Shown in pieces: positions 1 to 11,100 of a stretch of DNA of 64,000 bases; position 1 is the first letter of the stretch, and each line of letters begins with the position of its first letter. Location: positions 283,216 through 347,215 of the forward strand of contig NW_022985207.1 of NCBI RefSeq assembly GCF_010093535.1, in the 5' to 3' direction. Below the pieces are notes generated by a model that had not been told where the DNA came from, made no database searches, and saw only the letters and a list, made by a program, of their open reading frames with translations. The DNA is from Lindgomyces ingoldianus. Lineage: Eukaryota > Ascomycota > Dothideomycetes > Pleosporales > Lindgomycetaceae. A program made the position numbers and the translations under genes.

Positions 1-827
1 TGTTTTTAGAGACTATAATAACCTAGTTTTAAAGCAGATTTTTTTTTATACTAAGTAAAAAAGTAATAGCAGCTTTTAAAAATAATAAAAAGTAAAATAG
101 CTTACTTTATTATATTAATGCTCTAAATAACTATTATCTACTTTTTATTACTTTACTATATTACTTTTAGCTATTTTTATTTTTTTTAAAGCTATAATAA
201 CTGCTCTAGTTAATATTTAGCTTATTATAAAGCTTAACTTATTAAAGTTATATGTGTTTTTATTCTAGATACTATACTTAGCTTTTATGTTAACTACTAG
301 GTAAAACTAGCCTTAGATAACCTTTAGATCTTTATAAAGTGCTCTTTTATAATTATATTTATAATTAAACTTTATTATAAACTTAGGGCAGTGCTTAACT
401 TATATACTAGGCTAGTTTAAGCTAACCTAGCCTAGATTACACTTTATGTGTAAGAAATTAGCTATATTAGCTATAGCTATAAGCCTAAAAAAAATCTGCG
501 TGTAGTAAGCTTAAGTATGTACTTACTAACTACTTTTTTTTTAAGCTTAGTTAAATTCCTTAATTTAGGCTAGCATTCTACTTATAAAGGCTGTCTAGCG
601 CGTTAATTACTTAGTATTATGTAAAAAACATTATAAATAGCTATAGTGTATTATAAAAAAAGTTTTAAGTCTTATTTAAAAGCTTAAAAAGTAAGCTATA
701 TCTAACATTTTTTAGAAGATTTAATCTAGTGTTGTTGTTAAGGCATTATGTAGATAGGTAGAGTGTAGTAGGGGCTTAGCAAAAGTGGCTAGCTAACCTG
801 TGTAGCCGTCTAACCTGTTAGGTACGT
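1..827 (-). mobile_element. Family B pogo/Fot1-like DNA transposon, truncated by window edge
   Basis: The right end reads ...TTAGGTACGT followed by TA, the same terminal sequence as the element at 52537-53652. The interior is the reverse complement of that element's left half. The copy therefore lies on the minus strand and its other end is outside the window. It is very AT-rich and every reading frame is broken, consistent with RIP. No functional transposase remains. Confidence 0.7.
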
Positions 828-1779
828 TATGCTATTTTTTTAAATTATTCTACTTAATTTATTTTATAAACTACACTATTAGTAAATTACTTACACGCCT
901 AAGTTGCTTACTTTTACTAAGACCCTACTAAACTACTTTTTTTATACTAATGTATTTCTAACAATACTACTTAAACATGCTAAAAAAAAACATTAGATAT
1001 AGCTTATACTTTAAGCTTTTAAATAAAATGTAACACTTTTAAAGTAATATACTACAGCTATATATAAAGTTTTTTAAAAAAAATAACTAATGCACTAAAA
1101 AATTTTATACACTAATTCTATAGCTAACTTATAAAGTCTAAATAATAAAAAGTAGGTAATTATTAAGCATATACTTAAGCTATATATATAAGAATTTTCT
1201 TCTTAGCTAGTAGTTATAGCTAATATAGCTAATTTTGCCACACTAAGTATAATCTAGGCTATATTAGCATAAAATAGCTTAGTATGTTTATAAATTATTA
1301 TTTAAAGCTTAAAGTAAAGTTTTAAGTATAAGTATAGTTAGTAAATATCTAGCTTATTATAAAGCCTATTTTATTTAAGTTATATATGTTATTATTTTAA
1401 ATGCTAAACTTAGTTTTAATATTTTTTTTATAAGGCTAAACTAGCTTTAAATTACTTTATAATTCTTATAAAAAGCTTTTTTATAGTTATAGTTATACTT
1501 AAACTTTACTTTAAGCTTTAAATAACACTTTATAAACTTACTAGGCTAGTTTATACTAACATAGCCTAGATTATGCTTAGTGTGTAATAAATTAGCTATA
1601 TTAGCTATAGCTACTAGCTACAAGGAAAACTTTTATATATATAGCTTTAGTATGTGCTTAATAGTTACTTACTTTTTATTATTATTTAGCTTTTATAAGT
1701 TAGTTATAAAATTTGCTTATAAAAATTATTTAGTATATTAGTTATTTATTTATTTTTAAAAGACCTTATATATAGCTAT

Positions 1780-1856
1780 TGTTGCGTTTGCTAAAAGGTT
1801 AACCTTCTAGCTAGCACAGCAGAAGAATACATATAGACAGATAGCTGTATGTAACA
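1780..1856. repeat. Solo LTR of a miniature LTR element
   Basis: This 77-bp unit starts TGTTGCG and ends GTAACA, so it has TG...CA termini. It is flanked by the 5-bp duplication GCTAT at 1775-1779 and 1857-1861. It is a near copy of the 75-bp repeats at 1892-1966 and 2220-2294. These are the features expected of a solo LTR left by LTR-LTR recombination. Confidence 0.75.
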
Positions 1857-1891
1857 GCTATAGCATATTACTTTAAAAGTGTTATATTTTA

Positions 1892-2294
1892 TATTGCGTT
1901 GCTAAAAGGTTAACCTCCTAGCTAGCACAGTAGAAGGATATATATAGGCGGATAATGTATACAACACACCCCCTAGCTTAAACAGTGGAACAAGAGAGGT
2001 GAAAGCCTTAACACACTCTCCTAGCCTAAGCAGCAGAACGTAGAGACAGATCTAAATATAAGGTAGCTTCTATAATAGGCACACTTCCTAACTGCTCTTT
2101 GCTAAGCGTAGGAATTAAACACACAGCGCTTAGGGATAATGCGTTCTAATTAGTAAGCAGGGGTGCAAAAATTTTTGTGCGCTAACTATCTACACTACGC
2201 TGTAAACTAGGCTTATAACTGTTGCGTTGCTAAAAGGTTAACCTTCTAGCTAACACAGTAGAAGGATATATATAGGCGGATAATGTATACAACA
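1892..2294. mobile_element. TRIM-like miniature LTR retrotransposon
   Basis: Two 75-bp direct repeats (1892-1966 and 2220-2294) enclose a 253-bp non-coding internal region. The outer flanks are the 5-bp duplication TTTTA (1887-1891 and 2295-2299). The right repeat has TG...CA ends; the left starts TA, a G-to-A change of the RIP type. At about 400 bp with no ORF it fits a terminal-repeat retrotransposon in miniature, which would depend on an autonomous partner. I did not recognise a primer-binding site. It is inserted in the family A copy. Confidence 0.75.
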
Positions 2295-2514
2295 TTTTAT
2301 TTAAAAGCTTAAAGTGTAAGCTATATCTAATTTTTTTTTAGCACATCTAAGTAGTGTTGTTAGAAATGTATTAGTATAAAAAAGTAGTTTAGTAGAGTCT
2401 TAGTAAAAGTAGGTTTCTTAGGTGTGTAAGCAATTCGCCTAGAGTATACGTTAAAGAAAACACTAAACTAGGCTTTTTACTAAACTTTTAACTATATTAT
2501 ATAAAAAACTATAC

Positions 2515-2640
2515 AATCTTAGTACTTTGTTATATATTAGAAAACTATCACCTTTCTCTATTCTCTCTCTACTCTCTCTCTTCTTTAAGACCCTCTGTTA
2601 CTTGTAGCAGGTTACTAGCAACAAACAGACAAAGATAAGA
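2515..2640. repeat. Left arm of an approximately 125-bp inverted repeat with CT/GA tract
   Basis: This stretch is recognisably the reverse complement of 4038-4165. Both carry a GAGAGAGAGTAGAGAGAGA-type tract followed by an AATATATAA block. They flank the foldback element at 2701-3801. Their origin is unknown; they could be inverted LTR or subterminal fragments of an older element. Confidence 0.45.
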
Positions 2641-2700
2641 TATTATAACAATAAACTATACTACAGGTTCTTTAGTTAAGTAGATTTTATCTATAAAATA

Positions 2701-3801
2701 ACGTACTTTACAGGCAAGTTGCTCACACACCTAAGTTGCTTACTTTTGCTAAGACCCTACTAAACTACTTTTTCTACACTAATGCATTCCCCACAACACT
2801 ACTTAGACGCGCTAAAAGAACATTAGATACAGCTTATACTCTAAGCTTTTAAATAAGACATAAAACTCTTAAAAAAATATGCTATAGCTATATATAAAGT
2901 TTTATAAAAAATAATAAATAACTATAGCACTAGATAACCTTTATAAGCTAATTCTACAGCTAAATTATAAAGGCTAGGTAATAAAAAAAAGTAGGTAATT
3001 ATTAAGACTATACTTAAGTTATATGCGCAAGAAATTTCCTCTTAGATAGCATTTATAGCTAATATAGCTAATTCTTTACACGCTAAGCATAATTTAGGCT
3101 ATATTTACATAAACTAGCCTAATATGTTTATAAAGTGTTATTTAAAGCTTAAAGTAAAGTTTTAAGTGTAAGTATAGTTAAAAAATATTTAGCTAATTAT
3201 AAACTCTATTTTGCTAAAGTTATATATGTTATTATTCTAGATGCTATACTTAGCTTTAATATTCTCTATAAGGCTAAACCTACTCTAAGTTACTCTAAAA
3301 CTTTTATAAAAGGCTTTTTTATAGTTATACTTACACTTAAATGTTACTTTAAGCTTTAAATAACACTTTATAAACATACTAGGCTAGTTTATATAAACAT
3401 AGCCTAGATTATGCTTAGCGCGCAAAGAATTAGTTATATTAGCTATAAATGCTATCTAAAAGGAAATTCCTTGCGCATATAGCTTAAGTATAGTCTTAAT
3501 AATTACCTGCTTTTTTTTATTACTTAGCCTTTATAATTTAGCTGTAGAATTAGCTTATAAAGGTTATCTAGCGCTATAGTTATTTATTATTTTTTTATAA
3601 AACTTTATACATAGCTATAGCACATTTCTTTAAAAGTTTTATGTCTTATTTAAAAGCTTAGAGTGTAAGCTGTATCTAACATTCTTTTAGCACATCTAAG
3701 TAGTGTTGTAGGGAATGCATTAGTGTAGAAAAAGTAGTTTAGTAGGGTCTTAGCAAAAGTAAGCAACTTAGGTGTGTAAGCAACTTGCCTGTGAAGTACG
3801 T
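2701..3801. mobile_element. Foldback derivative of family A transposon
   Basis: Starts ACGTAC and ends GTACGT with TA on both sides, as in full-length family A. Both halves derive from the 5' part of the element in opposite orientation: the left arm runs from the 5' TIR to about 3180, and the right arm is the inverted 5' half reaching into the transposase N-terminal region. The result is a near palindrome with arms of about 500 bp. It has no transposase of its own and would need one in trans. Confidence 0.7.
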
Positions 3802-4037
3802 TATTATGTTATTCTTTATTATGTTATTCTTAACTATAGGATTATATAGCTTTACTATTCTTTAGTTTAGCTTTATTAGCTGTTCTATAAGTTTCTATTC
3901 TCTATGTATTACTATACTAAGAGAAAAGAATTTCATACTATGTTTTTTATAGGCTTATTCTAAGATTAATAGCTAAAACTAAGTTATTTTATTACTTAAA
4001 AGTTAAGTAGTTATTATTATAATGTCTTACTTAAGTC

Positions 4038-4165
4038 TGTTCTTTGCAGGTAACCTAGGAAAAGTAACAGAAAGTCTTAGAGAAAAGAGAGAGTAGAGAG
4101 AGAAAAAGAGAGAGGTAACACTTCTTTAATATATAATAAAGTATAAAGAGAGTATAGTCTTTAAT
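4038..4165. repeat. Right arm of an approximately 125-bp inverted repeat with GA tract
   Basis: Partner of 2515-2640 in inverted orientation, with a purine-rich GA tract in the middle. See that entry. Confidence 0.45.
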
Positions 4166-5530
4166 ACAGTCTAGTTAGAAGTCTAGTAAGAGAGAAAATA
4201 ATAATAAAGTAAAATAAAGGAAAAGTATTATAAGATAACTAGGTAGCATTAGCATTTTACTAAATAAGAAAAGATCTTCTACACACTTTATATTAAAAAG
4301 AATATTAGATATATTACTATATCTAAAGCTATGCCTTAAAGATAAGAATAACTATAACGTTTTAAATAGTAGAGGAAGAGCAAGACTATATACCTGTTAG
4401 CAATTGTTATAATTGCTAATTCTTGCTGTAATTACTATCTAAGAGAGCAATTATAGAAATCACATTCTAAGAATAGCGACCGTACTATACCCCGTGGGCC
4501 GCACCCCCACCGGCATCGGTCCATTCTTCTTCCGTAGGGTTGGAGTCTCGGCATGTCCCTCTGGCCCAACCAGTTGTCGTAACAGTCACATGCGCCACGT
4601 TGTGTACGTAGCTGACGTTATGCGATTCCTCCGGCGGTTGGCTTATCTCCTCTGAAGTCTGCATTTAGCCTTAGAGAAGCAGCATTCTTGTAGACTCCTT
4701 AGCAATCCTCTCAAACCCTCACAATACTCGTAGATAGCTATCAATTAACTGAATCTGATGCTCGTTCATCTCACATTCACGTCTGATTCATTGTCTCTGT
4801 GACATTCTGTAGCTGCAGTCAAAGCTTTAGGTAATATAATAACAATAATATTAAGAATATTAAGACGATACATAGAATAGAAAAGTAATCTTTTAACAAG
4901 TGCAGGGAACTACGTAGGTAGATTAAGCTACAATAGATCTGGGCTTATCTAGGCTTATAACTGTAGCCTTACATAGGGCATGAGTTATACAAGACATGAT
5001 GTATGGCAGACTAAGGGTCTGAGGAGCTATATATTTTATCTTGTATGATGAGACGCTAGGCCCAAGCTGATTACCCATTGTAGAACCCTCCGGCTTACAT
5101 GTAGGGATAAGCATCCTTTGAATTGAGGTACTAAGCCGCGCCTTGGCTTAGAGACCGAGGAAGGTGCTAGCTGCCCTGTTGCGTTATCAGGAAGAATACG
5201 ACCAATTAAAGATCTTCTTTCGTATGAGATATGAACGCGCGGATGGTTCAGTTCTTTGCTGTTCGTATGGATCTTACCAGATACAGGACCTTAACTAGTT
5301 TTGTCCAGCACAGTTGAAATTAAAGGATTACAACATGAAGTGATCACTCCATATCGACCTGACTGTGATACGAAAAATGCACTCTTCTTAATGGGGCGAT
5401 TAGTCTGAGAACGAAGACAGTTTGCCCTAATTCGAGAGACGGACACTAATAAACAGCATGCTCTCCTCCTCTGCGTTCACTCCGCCAATGGTGTGCCACT
5501 TTCTTGCATCCCTTCTCACTCCAGTTGACG
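4166..5530. other. Left AT/GC boundary and gene-free stretch
   Basis: Up to about 4470 the sequence is AT-rich repeat debris. At about 4480 the composition changes abruptly to ordinary GC content, and no convincing gene follows before 5531. A 63-codon minus-strand frame at 4923-5114 has no recognisable features. The last few hundred bases would hold the promoter of the regulator gene. Confidence 0.5.
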
Positions 5531-7704
5531 ATGGATATGCACGGCTCCCAGCGTTTCGGAGATACAACGTTCTATATCTCGCTCGACGATGTACGCCAGG
5601 GCAGCCTCACCACATGGGTCGATCCGTCTCTAGAGGCGGTCTATCTGCATTTCCTTGTACCCATCAGGGAGGACCACTACGTGGGCGTCCAAATCTCCAT
5701 CGTACCATTCTCTCTACGTGAATTTCCTGGCCAAGTCTTTCACTCCGCCCAGGGGGCTATCGTGCGGTGTTGCGACCAGCTGGACGGAGGCGACCTGCTG
5801 CCACATGTCACCGATGCAGCGGATGCAATATATAAAGCTTGTGTCTCGTGGCATAAATGGAATCTTAGGGCCCCTGGGTTCTGGTAGATACGCCCCTCAT
5901 CATCCCCTCTCCTAACGCCCCCTACTTGCTCCCGTCCTTCCCTTCTCGAGTACCCCTCATTCCACCAATGCTAACTGCGCAGGTCCGAAGTCACACATGG
6001 CAGCCAGGTGCATAGCCCACTCGACACGAGCATGGATAATGCCAGTATGCAGTTGAAGCAACAATTGATGGAGACACAAGACCAAGAGATGGCATCACCG
6101 AGCGACAGTGCTGTGCACCTGAGCGACGGGTTAATGCAAACGTCACCGTCGAGCTCGATTTCATCTTTACATTCGTGCAAGAGAAGTGGTCCAAGCAACG
6201 TCACAACCAATTCGACATTCGAGATGGAGAAGCCCGCAAGAAAGAAGCGAAAAGGGCGACCTAGCAGCCTCGCGGAACCTATCATGGAGACTGCAGATAT
6301 CCTCCTGGAACGGCTCAGCTCCGCAACCATCTCAGATGCGGAGGTAACGTCGTACATTGCACTCGCCAACATGGAGCACCCGCCAGTGACTCCCAGCGGC
6401 GAGAACGTGTCCCGAGCGTGGGAGATGTGTATTAACTTCGCGCGGCGGTCCAGTCAGAAGCTGAAAAATGGCCGGTTCCTGCGCTTCCTATCCCTCTGCT
6501 TCTTTCTCATATGGGAGAAGTACTCGGAGAAGCAAGGGAAAAGTGCTGCTCGCTTGGTACGCACTCCCTCCTTCCACCCTCTCTTTCTTAAAACAGTGGG
6601 AGTGCTGGCTGCATAAGTCCAAAACTAAGCAATGGCAAAATAATCCCTATACTGCCATCGTACTTAGCTAAGGCAAAAATGCAGGTCAATGCCAAGATGC
6701 GTGAGGCGGGCTTCTGTGGGCACTCTCGAGGCTTTAAAACGATTCGTGACGAGACGAAACTGATCAATCGCATTATCGCATCAATCCAAGAATCGTGCGG
6801 CTTCCAGGACGCAGGGATTCTCTACCACATCGTCTTCGGTAAGCATCTCACCGTGATTTACTTCCCGTGACCGCCTTTACACATGAAAACAAAAAAACGG
6901 GAAATAGGCCCAAAGGCAAAATATGAAGGAAATGGGACTTCTAGCACGCTGAGTAACAATAACAGAGGCCTCTAATTATCAACTCCTCCGCACCATTAAT
7001 CGCCTAGGCAATGACAAAAAATCCAGCATCCTCGAGTACATGTGCAAAAACATCGACCTCGACACGCTGCGGGACTCATACCCAACAACATCAGCTATCT
7101 GCGTGCAGCGCATCATCCAGCAATATCTGCCGAATCTTTCGTAAGTCTCCCCAGTGTGGTCACAACGGAGTGGAGGCAATCCTACAATATCTTGGCATCG
7201 CCTGACAATCTCCTGACAACAATGTATACTCCTGTAGGGCAGAGGCGATCAACGCGGCGATCGAATACCAACCAATAGGCAGTAGCAGAGCAGCTGCATA
7301 TACGGAAGCATTTGGCCTCCCGCCGACTTCCGCGCAAGGTGAGCCGGCCCGCTTTTATCTCACCAGCCCCACGTGTCACACATGGGAGACCGAATCCAAT
7401 GTTGCCAAATCACTCCCCAACATGGCCAAGCTATAACTCTCCGAACTAACGCGTGGCAGGGCAACTACATCTTGGCGACGCACAGCAATCCACCGGCCTC
7501 CTTGCCCCGGACTTGGACGCAAGCATGCCCCCGTACCACGACGGGCTTCACGCGCACATATTTGCCGATGATGGGTCCGGCGGTATCTCCGACGCTCTAG
7601 ATATGCTGCAGGGTGTTGAGGACTCTTTTATGCCGTTTGCGGTGGATGTGGAGGGGCTGGATATTGGGTTTCCTATTCACGATTTGGATGGTTCGCAACT
7701 TTAG
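5531..7704 (+). CDS. Uncharacterised protein, candidate nuclear regulator of the cluster
   Basis: I assemble six exons (5531-5883, 5983-6556, 6685-6838, 6966-7140, 7238-7338, 7460-7704) into 533 codons; every junction is GT-AG and frame-consistent. The start is the first in-frame ATG seen. I do not recognise the family. Visible features are a Ser/Gln/Met-rich, probably disordered segment (about 125-200); a basic RKKRKGRP at about 204-211 that resembles an AT-hook or nuclear localisation signal; a helical, hydrophobic-patterned middle (about 215-420); and an acidic/hydrophobic C-terminus rich in Asp, Leu and Phe, like an activation domain. There is no Zn2Cys6, bZIP or C2H2 signature. It sits at the cluster edge, convergent with PKS-A, where cluster regulators are often found. 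A regulatory role is inference; a structural accessory role is possible. Confidence 0.65.
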
Positions 7705-8130
7705 ACTATATCGGGTTATTAGCGCGCTGGGGGTCATTGGACTTTCACTGATATAGCTGAGACAGATGGACCATTTTGCGCGGCATTTGCCGGGCACGGT
7801 GAGCTTTTTGGCCTTGTTTGTTTTATTGGCATATATAACTACATGATGGATCTGTTCTGGTGTGTTCAAAGATATAGCGAAACGAAAGACATATGTATAT
7901 CCACAATATAAATTGACATAGAGACAGTCTTTGTGGAGGTAGCCTTTTTTTAGACCTAGCTAAATCAGACCGAGCTTTCTTACTAGCTGAAATAAAGAGC
8001 TGTATTAGAGAAATGGTGATAGATCTAAGCCATGTAAGAAAAAGTAGATAGATCAAGCAAAATTAAGGCACAAGTCCACAGAACTCGATATAGTGTCGAG
8101 TCACGAGCGACGAATATGTCAAACCATCTC
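7705..8130. other. Convergent intergenic region
   Basis: 426 bp between the 3' ends of the regulator gene and PKS-A. It should hold both 3' UTRs and polyadenylation signals. I see no gene in it. Confidence 0.6.
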
Positions 8131-11100
8131 CTATGTCCTTGCATAGGCTGTGATGATCAACCTGCTTCGCCCGGCAATTTCGGTGGCCAAGATGGCGAGA
8201 GACTCGGCTCCCAATAGCTCGAAGATGGGCACTGTGCTCTCCATCTCCTTTGACAGCCAGTTCCGCAGCTCGACCGCAGCCAGGGAGTCAATGCCGTAGT
8301 CTTGGAGGCTCTTGGCTGGGCTCACGTTCTCGGGTGGAATGCCCGTGCGTGAGACGATATGTTCAACGAGCGCACCTAGGATGATGGCAACAGCGGCATC
8401 GAGGCTCGGCGCCTGCTTAAGGGCTCGGCGCAGCGTATCATCGGAATTGCCGGCGCCGCCGGCGAACGAGGACATGATGCGGTAGCGCGAGAAAACAGGC
8501 CCGCGCAGGGCTGGCAATGAGGTGTCTGGGTGCCAAGCTCCCAAGCCTGTCACGATGTGGGCTTGCCTAGGCTCGCGTTCCGAGTGCCGGATAGCGAATT
8601 CTAGAAGGCGCATTAGGCGCGATTCGTCGGTGAAATCGAAGCCCTGCCGCTCCATGGCCAGCCTCAGCGCGTCATTGCGCGCCAGATAGCCGATGCCAGC
8701 CACGGCGCCGATGTCAACAGTGGTCGCAGGAAGCCCGCGCTCCCTCCTGTACAAAGCGAAAGCGTCGAGGAACGTGTTTGCGGCAGCGTAGGCTGCCTGC
8801 GCCGTGTTGCCCACGATGCCACTGATGCTAGACTCCATGACGAAGAAGTCCAGATCTTCAGGCAGACAGGCGTGCAAATTCCACGTGCCCTGCACCTTGG
8901 GCCGCAGGACAGCCGAGTAGTCTTCCAGCTTCATGCCGTCGAGCATGGCGTCGCGCAGGACCATGGCGCCCTGAACAACGCCTCGTATGGGGGGAAATCG
9001 TCGGCGGGCGTCGTCCAGGACGGCAGTGAGCTGACCCGCGTCCGCGACATCGCAAGCGAAGACGACAGTGGAACAGCCCGCATCGTGTAACGCGGCCACC
9101 GTCTCACGAGCTGCCTCGCTGTCAGGACCGGAACGGTTGAGGAATATAAGGTGACGCGCCCCTCTCGCGGCCATCCACATAGCGGTGGCGCGACCAAGCC
9201 CCCCGAGCCCGCCCACTAGCATGTACGCCGCGTCGGGCCGGAGCAGGGGCCGGCCCGCTGCCGCTGCCGCAAACTTAACAACGTCATGCCCCTGGACAAC
9301 CGCCACGAGCTTGCCCATGTGTCGTCCTGTCTGCATCCTACGGAACGCCTGCTCGAGCTGCGAAAAGGGGTACGTCTCGAGCGGAGACGGCCCTCGCACC
9401 CTGCCATCGGTGTACAGCGCCAACACCTTGGCCATGACCTCCCGCACCGCACTGGGGTCGTTTCTCAGCGTGTAGGCCAGGTTGTAGGCCGTAAAGGACG
9501 CGTTGCGGGCAAACGGAGCCATGTCCAGCCTGGATTTGATTGTGATGTCTCGCTGACCTAGCTCGACGAAGCGGCCGTACGGGGCTATGCATTCCCAACT
9601 CTCCCGCAGCGCCTCGCCCGCTAGGGAATTCATGACGACGTCGACGCCGCGGTGGTGAGTGAGCCGCATGATGTCGGCGGCAAAGCTCGTGTCACGGCTG
9701 TACAGGATGCGCTCCTCTAGCAGACCGAATTGCTCCATAACTAGCTTCTTCTTCTCCACGCTGCCCACGGTGACAAAAATGTCGCCGCCGGCCAGCATAC
9801 TCAGTTGGACCAAGGCCTGTCCGAGCCCGCCCGCAGCCGCGTGAATCAGGATGGTCTCGCCCCTGCGCAGGCGAGCGATGTTGTGAATTGAGTGATATGC
9901 CGTTACATAGGTGATTGGAAGTGCCGACGCCGTCTCAAAGGAAAGCGAATCGGGAAGACGCAGGACGAGCCGAGCATCAACCCTGAGCCTCGTACAGAAC
10001 GAGCCGCCAGAGAGACACATGACTCGGTCTCCTATGCTGGGAGCCTCTGGATCTGACTCGACGGCCGACCCGACTGAAACCACCACGCCTGCGCACTCGC
10101 AGCCCAAGTTTTCGACTGGAATCTGGCCCATGGACATCATCACGTCCTTGAAATTGATGCCCGCCGCTCTGACTTCCACCTCGACCTGCCCGACCCCAAG
10201 CGGGCCCTCGACACGCTCGTCAGGAGCGAAGTGCAGGCTGTCCAGCAGACCAGGCGTGCCCACTAAGAGCCGCGACGAGCCTGTCTGGTCCAGTCGGTGA
10301 GGCGACGGTACACCCTGGGATGGCTGCGGCCTATTCTCGGCCTGCAGCTGCTCGCTCGCGTCGACATCCTCGACGAGGCGAGGCACGTGAAGGACTCCGC
10401 CGCGCTCGGCGAACTCGCATTCGGCCGCGTCATTGTTGCCAGCAGATGCAATAGTGCGCGAGAAGAGGTCGGCAATGACGGCGGCGGCGGTCGTACCTAT
10501 TGCATTACTGCAGCTGTCGAGATCCAAGGTGACAACCGGCCTATCCCCGGTTTCGGCGCGGATGGTTCGTGCAAAGCCATAGATAAGCGAAGCTTCGGGG
10601 TCCACACCCCTCCCGCCAGCCACTCCCGCGCCCCTGGTTACCCACAACAGCCCTGCCCCGCCGAGGGCAATCCTCTTAATCGCCTCCCACTCCAACGCCC
10701 TCGGTGCAGCAAGCACGTGCTTTGTGAGGTCGCTGAGGACGATGCACGCCTGATCTGGCTTGGGGTCGGCGTGCTCTAGTGGAACAGTGTGCGTCGCAAT
10801 CCCACGTTTCTCGCACAACCGCTGCAGTTGCCCCAAATCAATACCCGGCTGCTCATCGTCCACCACGATGAGCGCGTCTTTCACCTGGCCCATCACCTCG
10901 TGAGTGGCTGCCGTCCGGAGGAACATCGCATCGTATGGCTTTCGGTTTCTGGAAAGCACAGCATGCGTCGTGTAACCAGTCTGCCGAATCACCGCGTCCA
11001 CCGCCGATGACGACAGGTCTGCCCAATGGTCGCTCTGGCTTGAGAGAAAGCTGGGCATGGGGCCCCATAGAATAGTCGCGACAGCGGAATGCACCGCATT

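Larger units (their letters stand above)
868..2451. mobile_element. Decayed family A transposon copy (foldback-like) carrying LTR insertions
   Basis: The left end near 868 and the right end at 2451 both resemble the 5' terminus of the family A element (intact at 62118-63983), in opposite orientations. The termini are heavily mutated. The copy is interrupted by a solo LTR (1780-1856) and a miniature LTR element (1892-2294), and the flanking transposon sequence continues in register across both. No coding capacity survives. The left boundary is approximate. Confidence 0.6.

Noticed and set aside
1850..2300. CRISPR-like direct repeats
   Set aside because: Only three copies, in a eukaryotic setting, with TG...CA ends and 5-bp target duplications, which identify them as LTRs.
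6590..6659. Possible extra short exon in the regulator gene between 6556 and 6685
   Set aside because: It would require a following intron of about 25 nt; a single 128-nt intron is simpler and keeps the frame.
6300..7200. Zn2Cys6 or other zinc-finger motif in the regulator protein
   Set aside because: Cysteines are few and irregularly spaced; no finger spacing was found in any exon.
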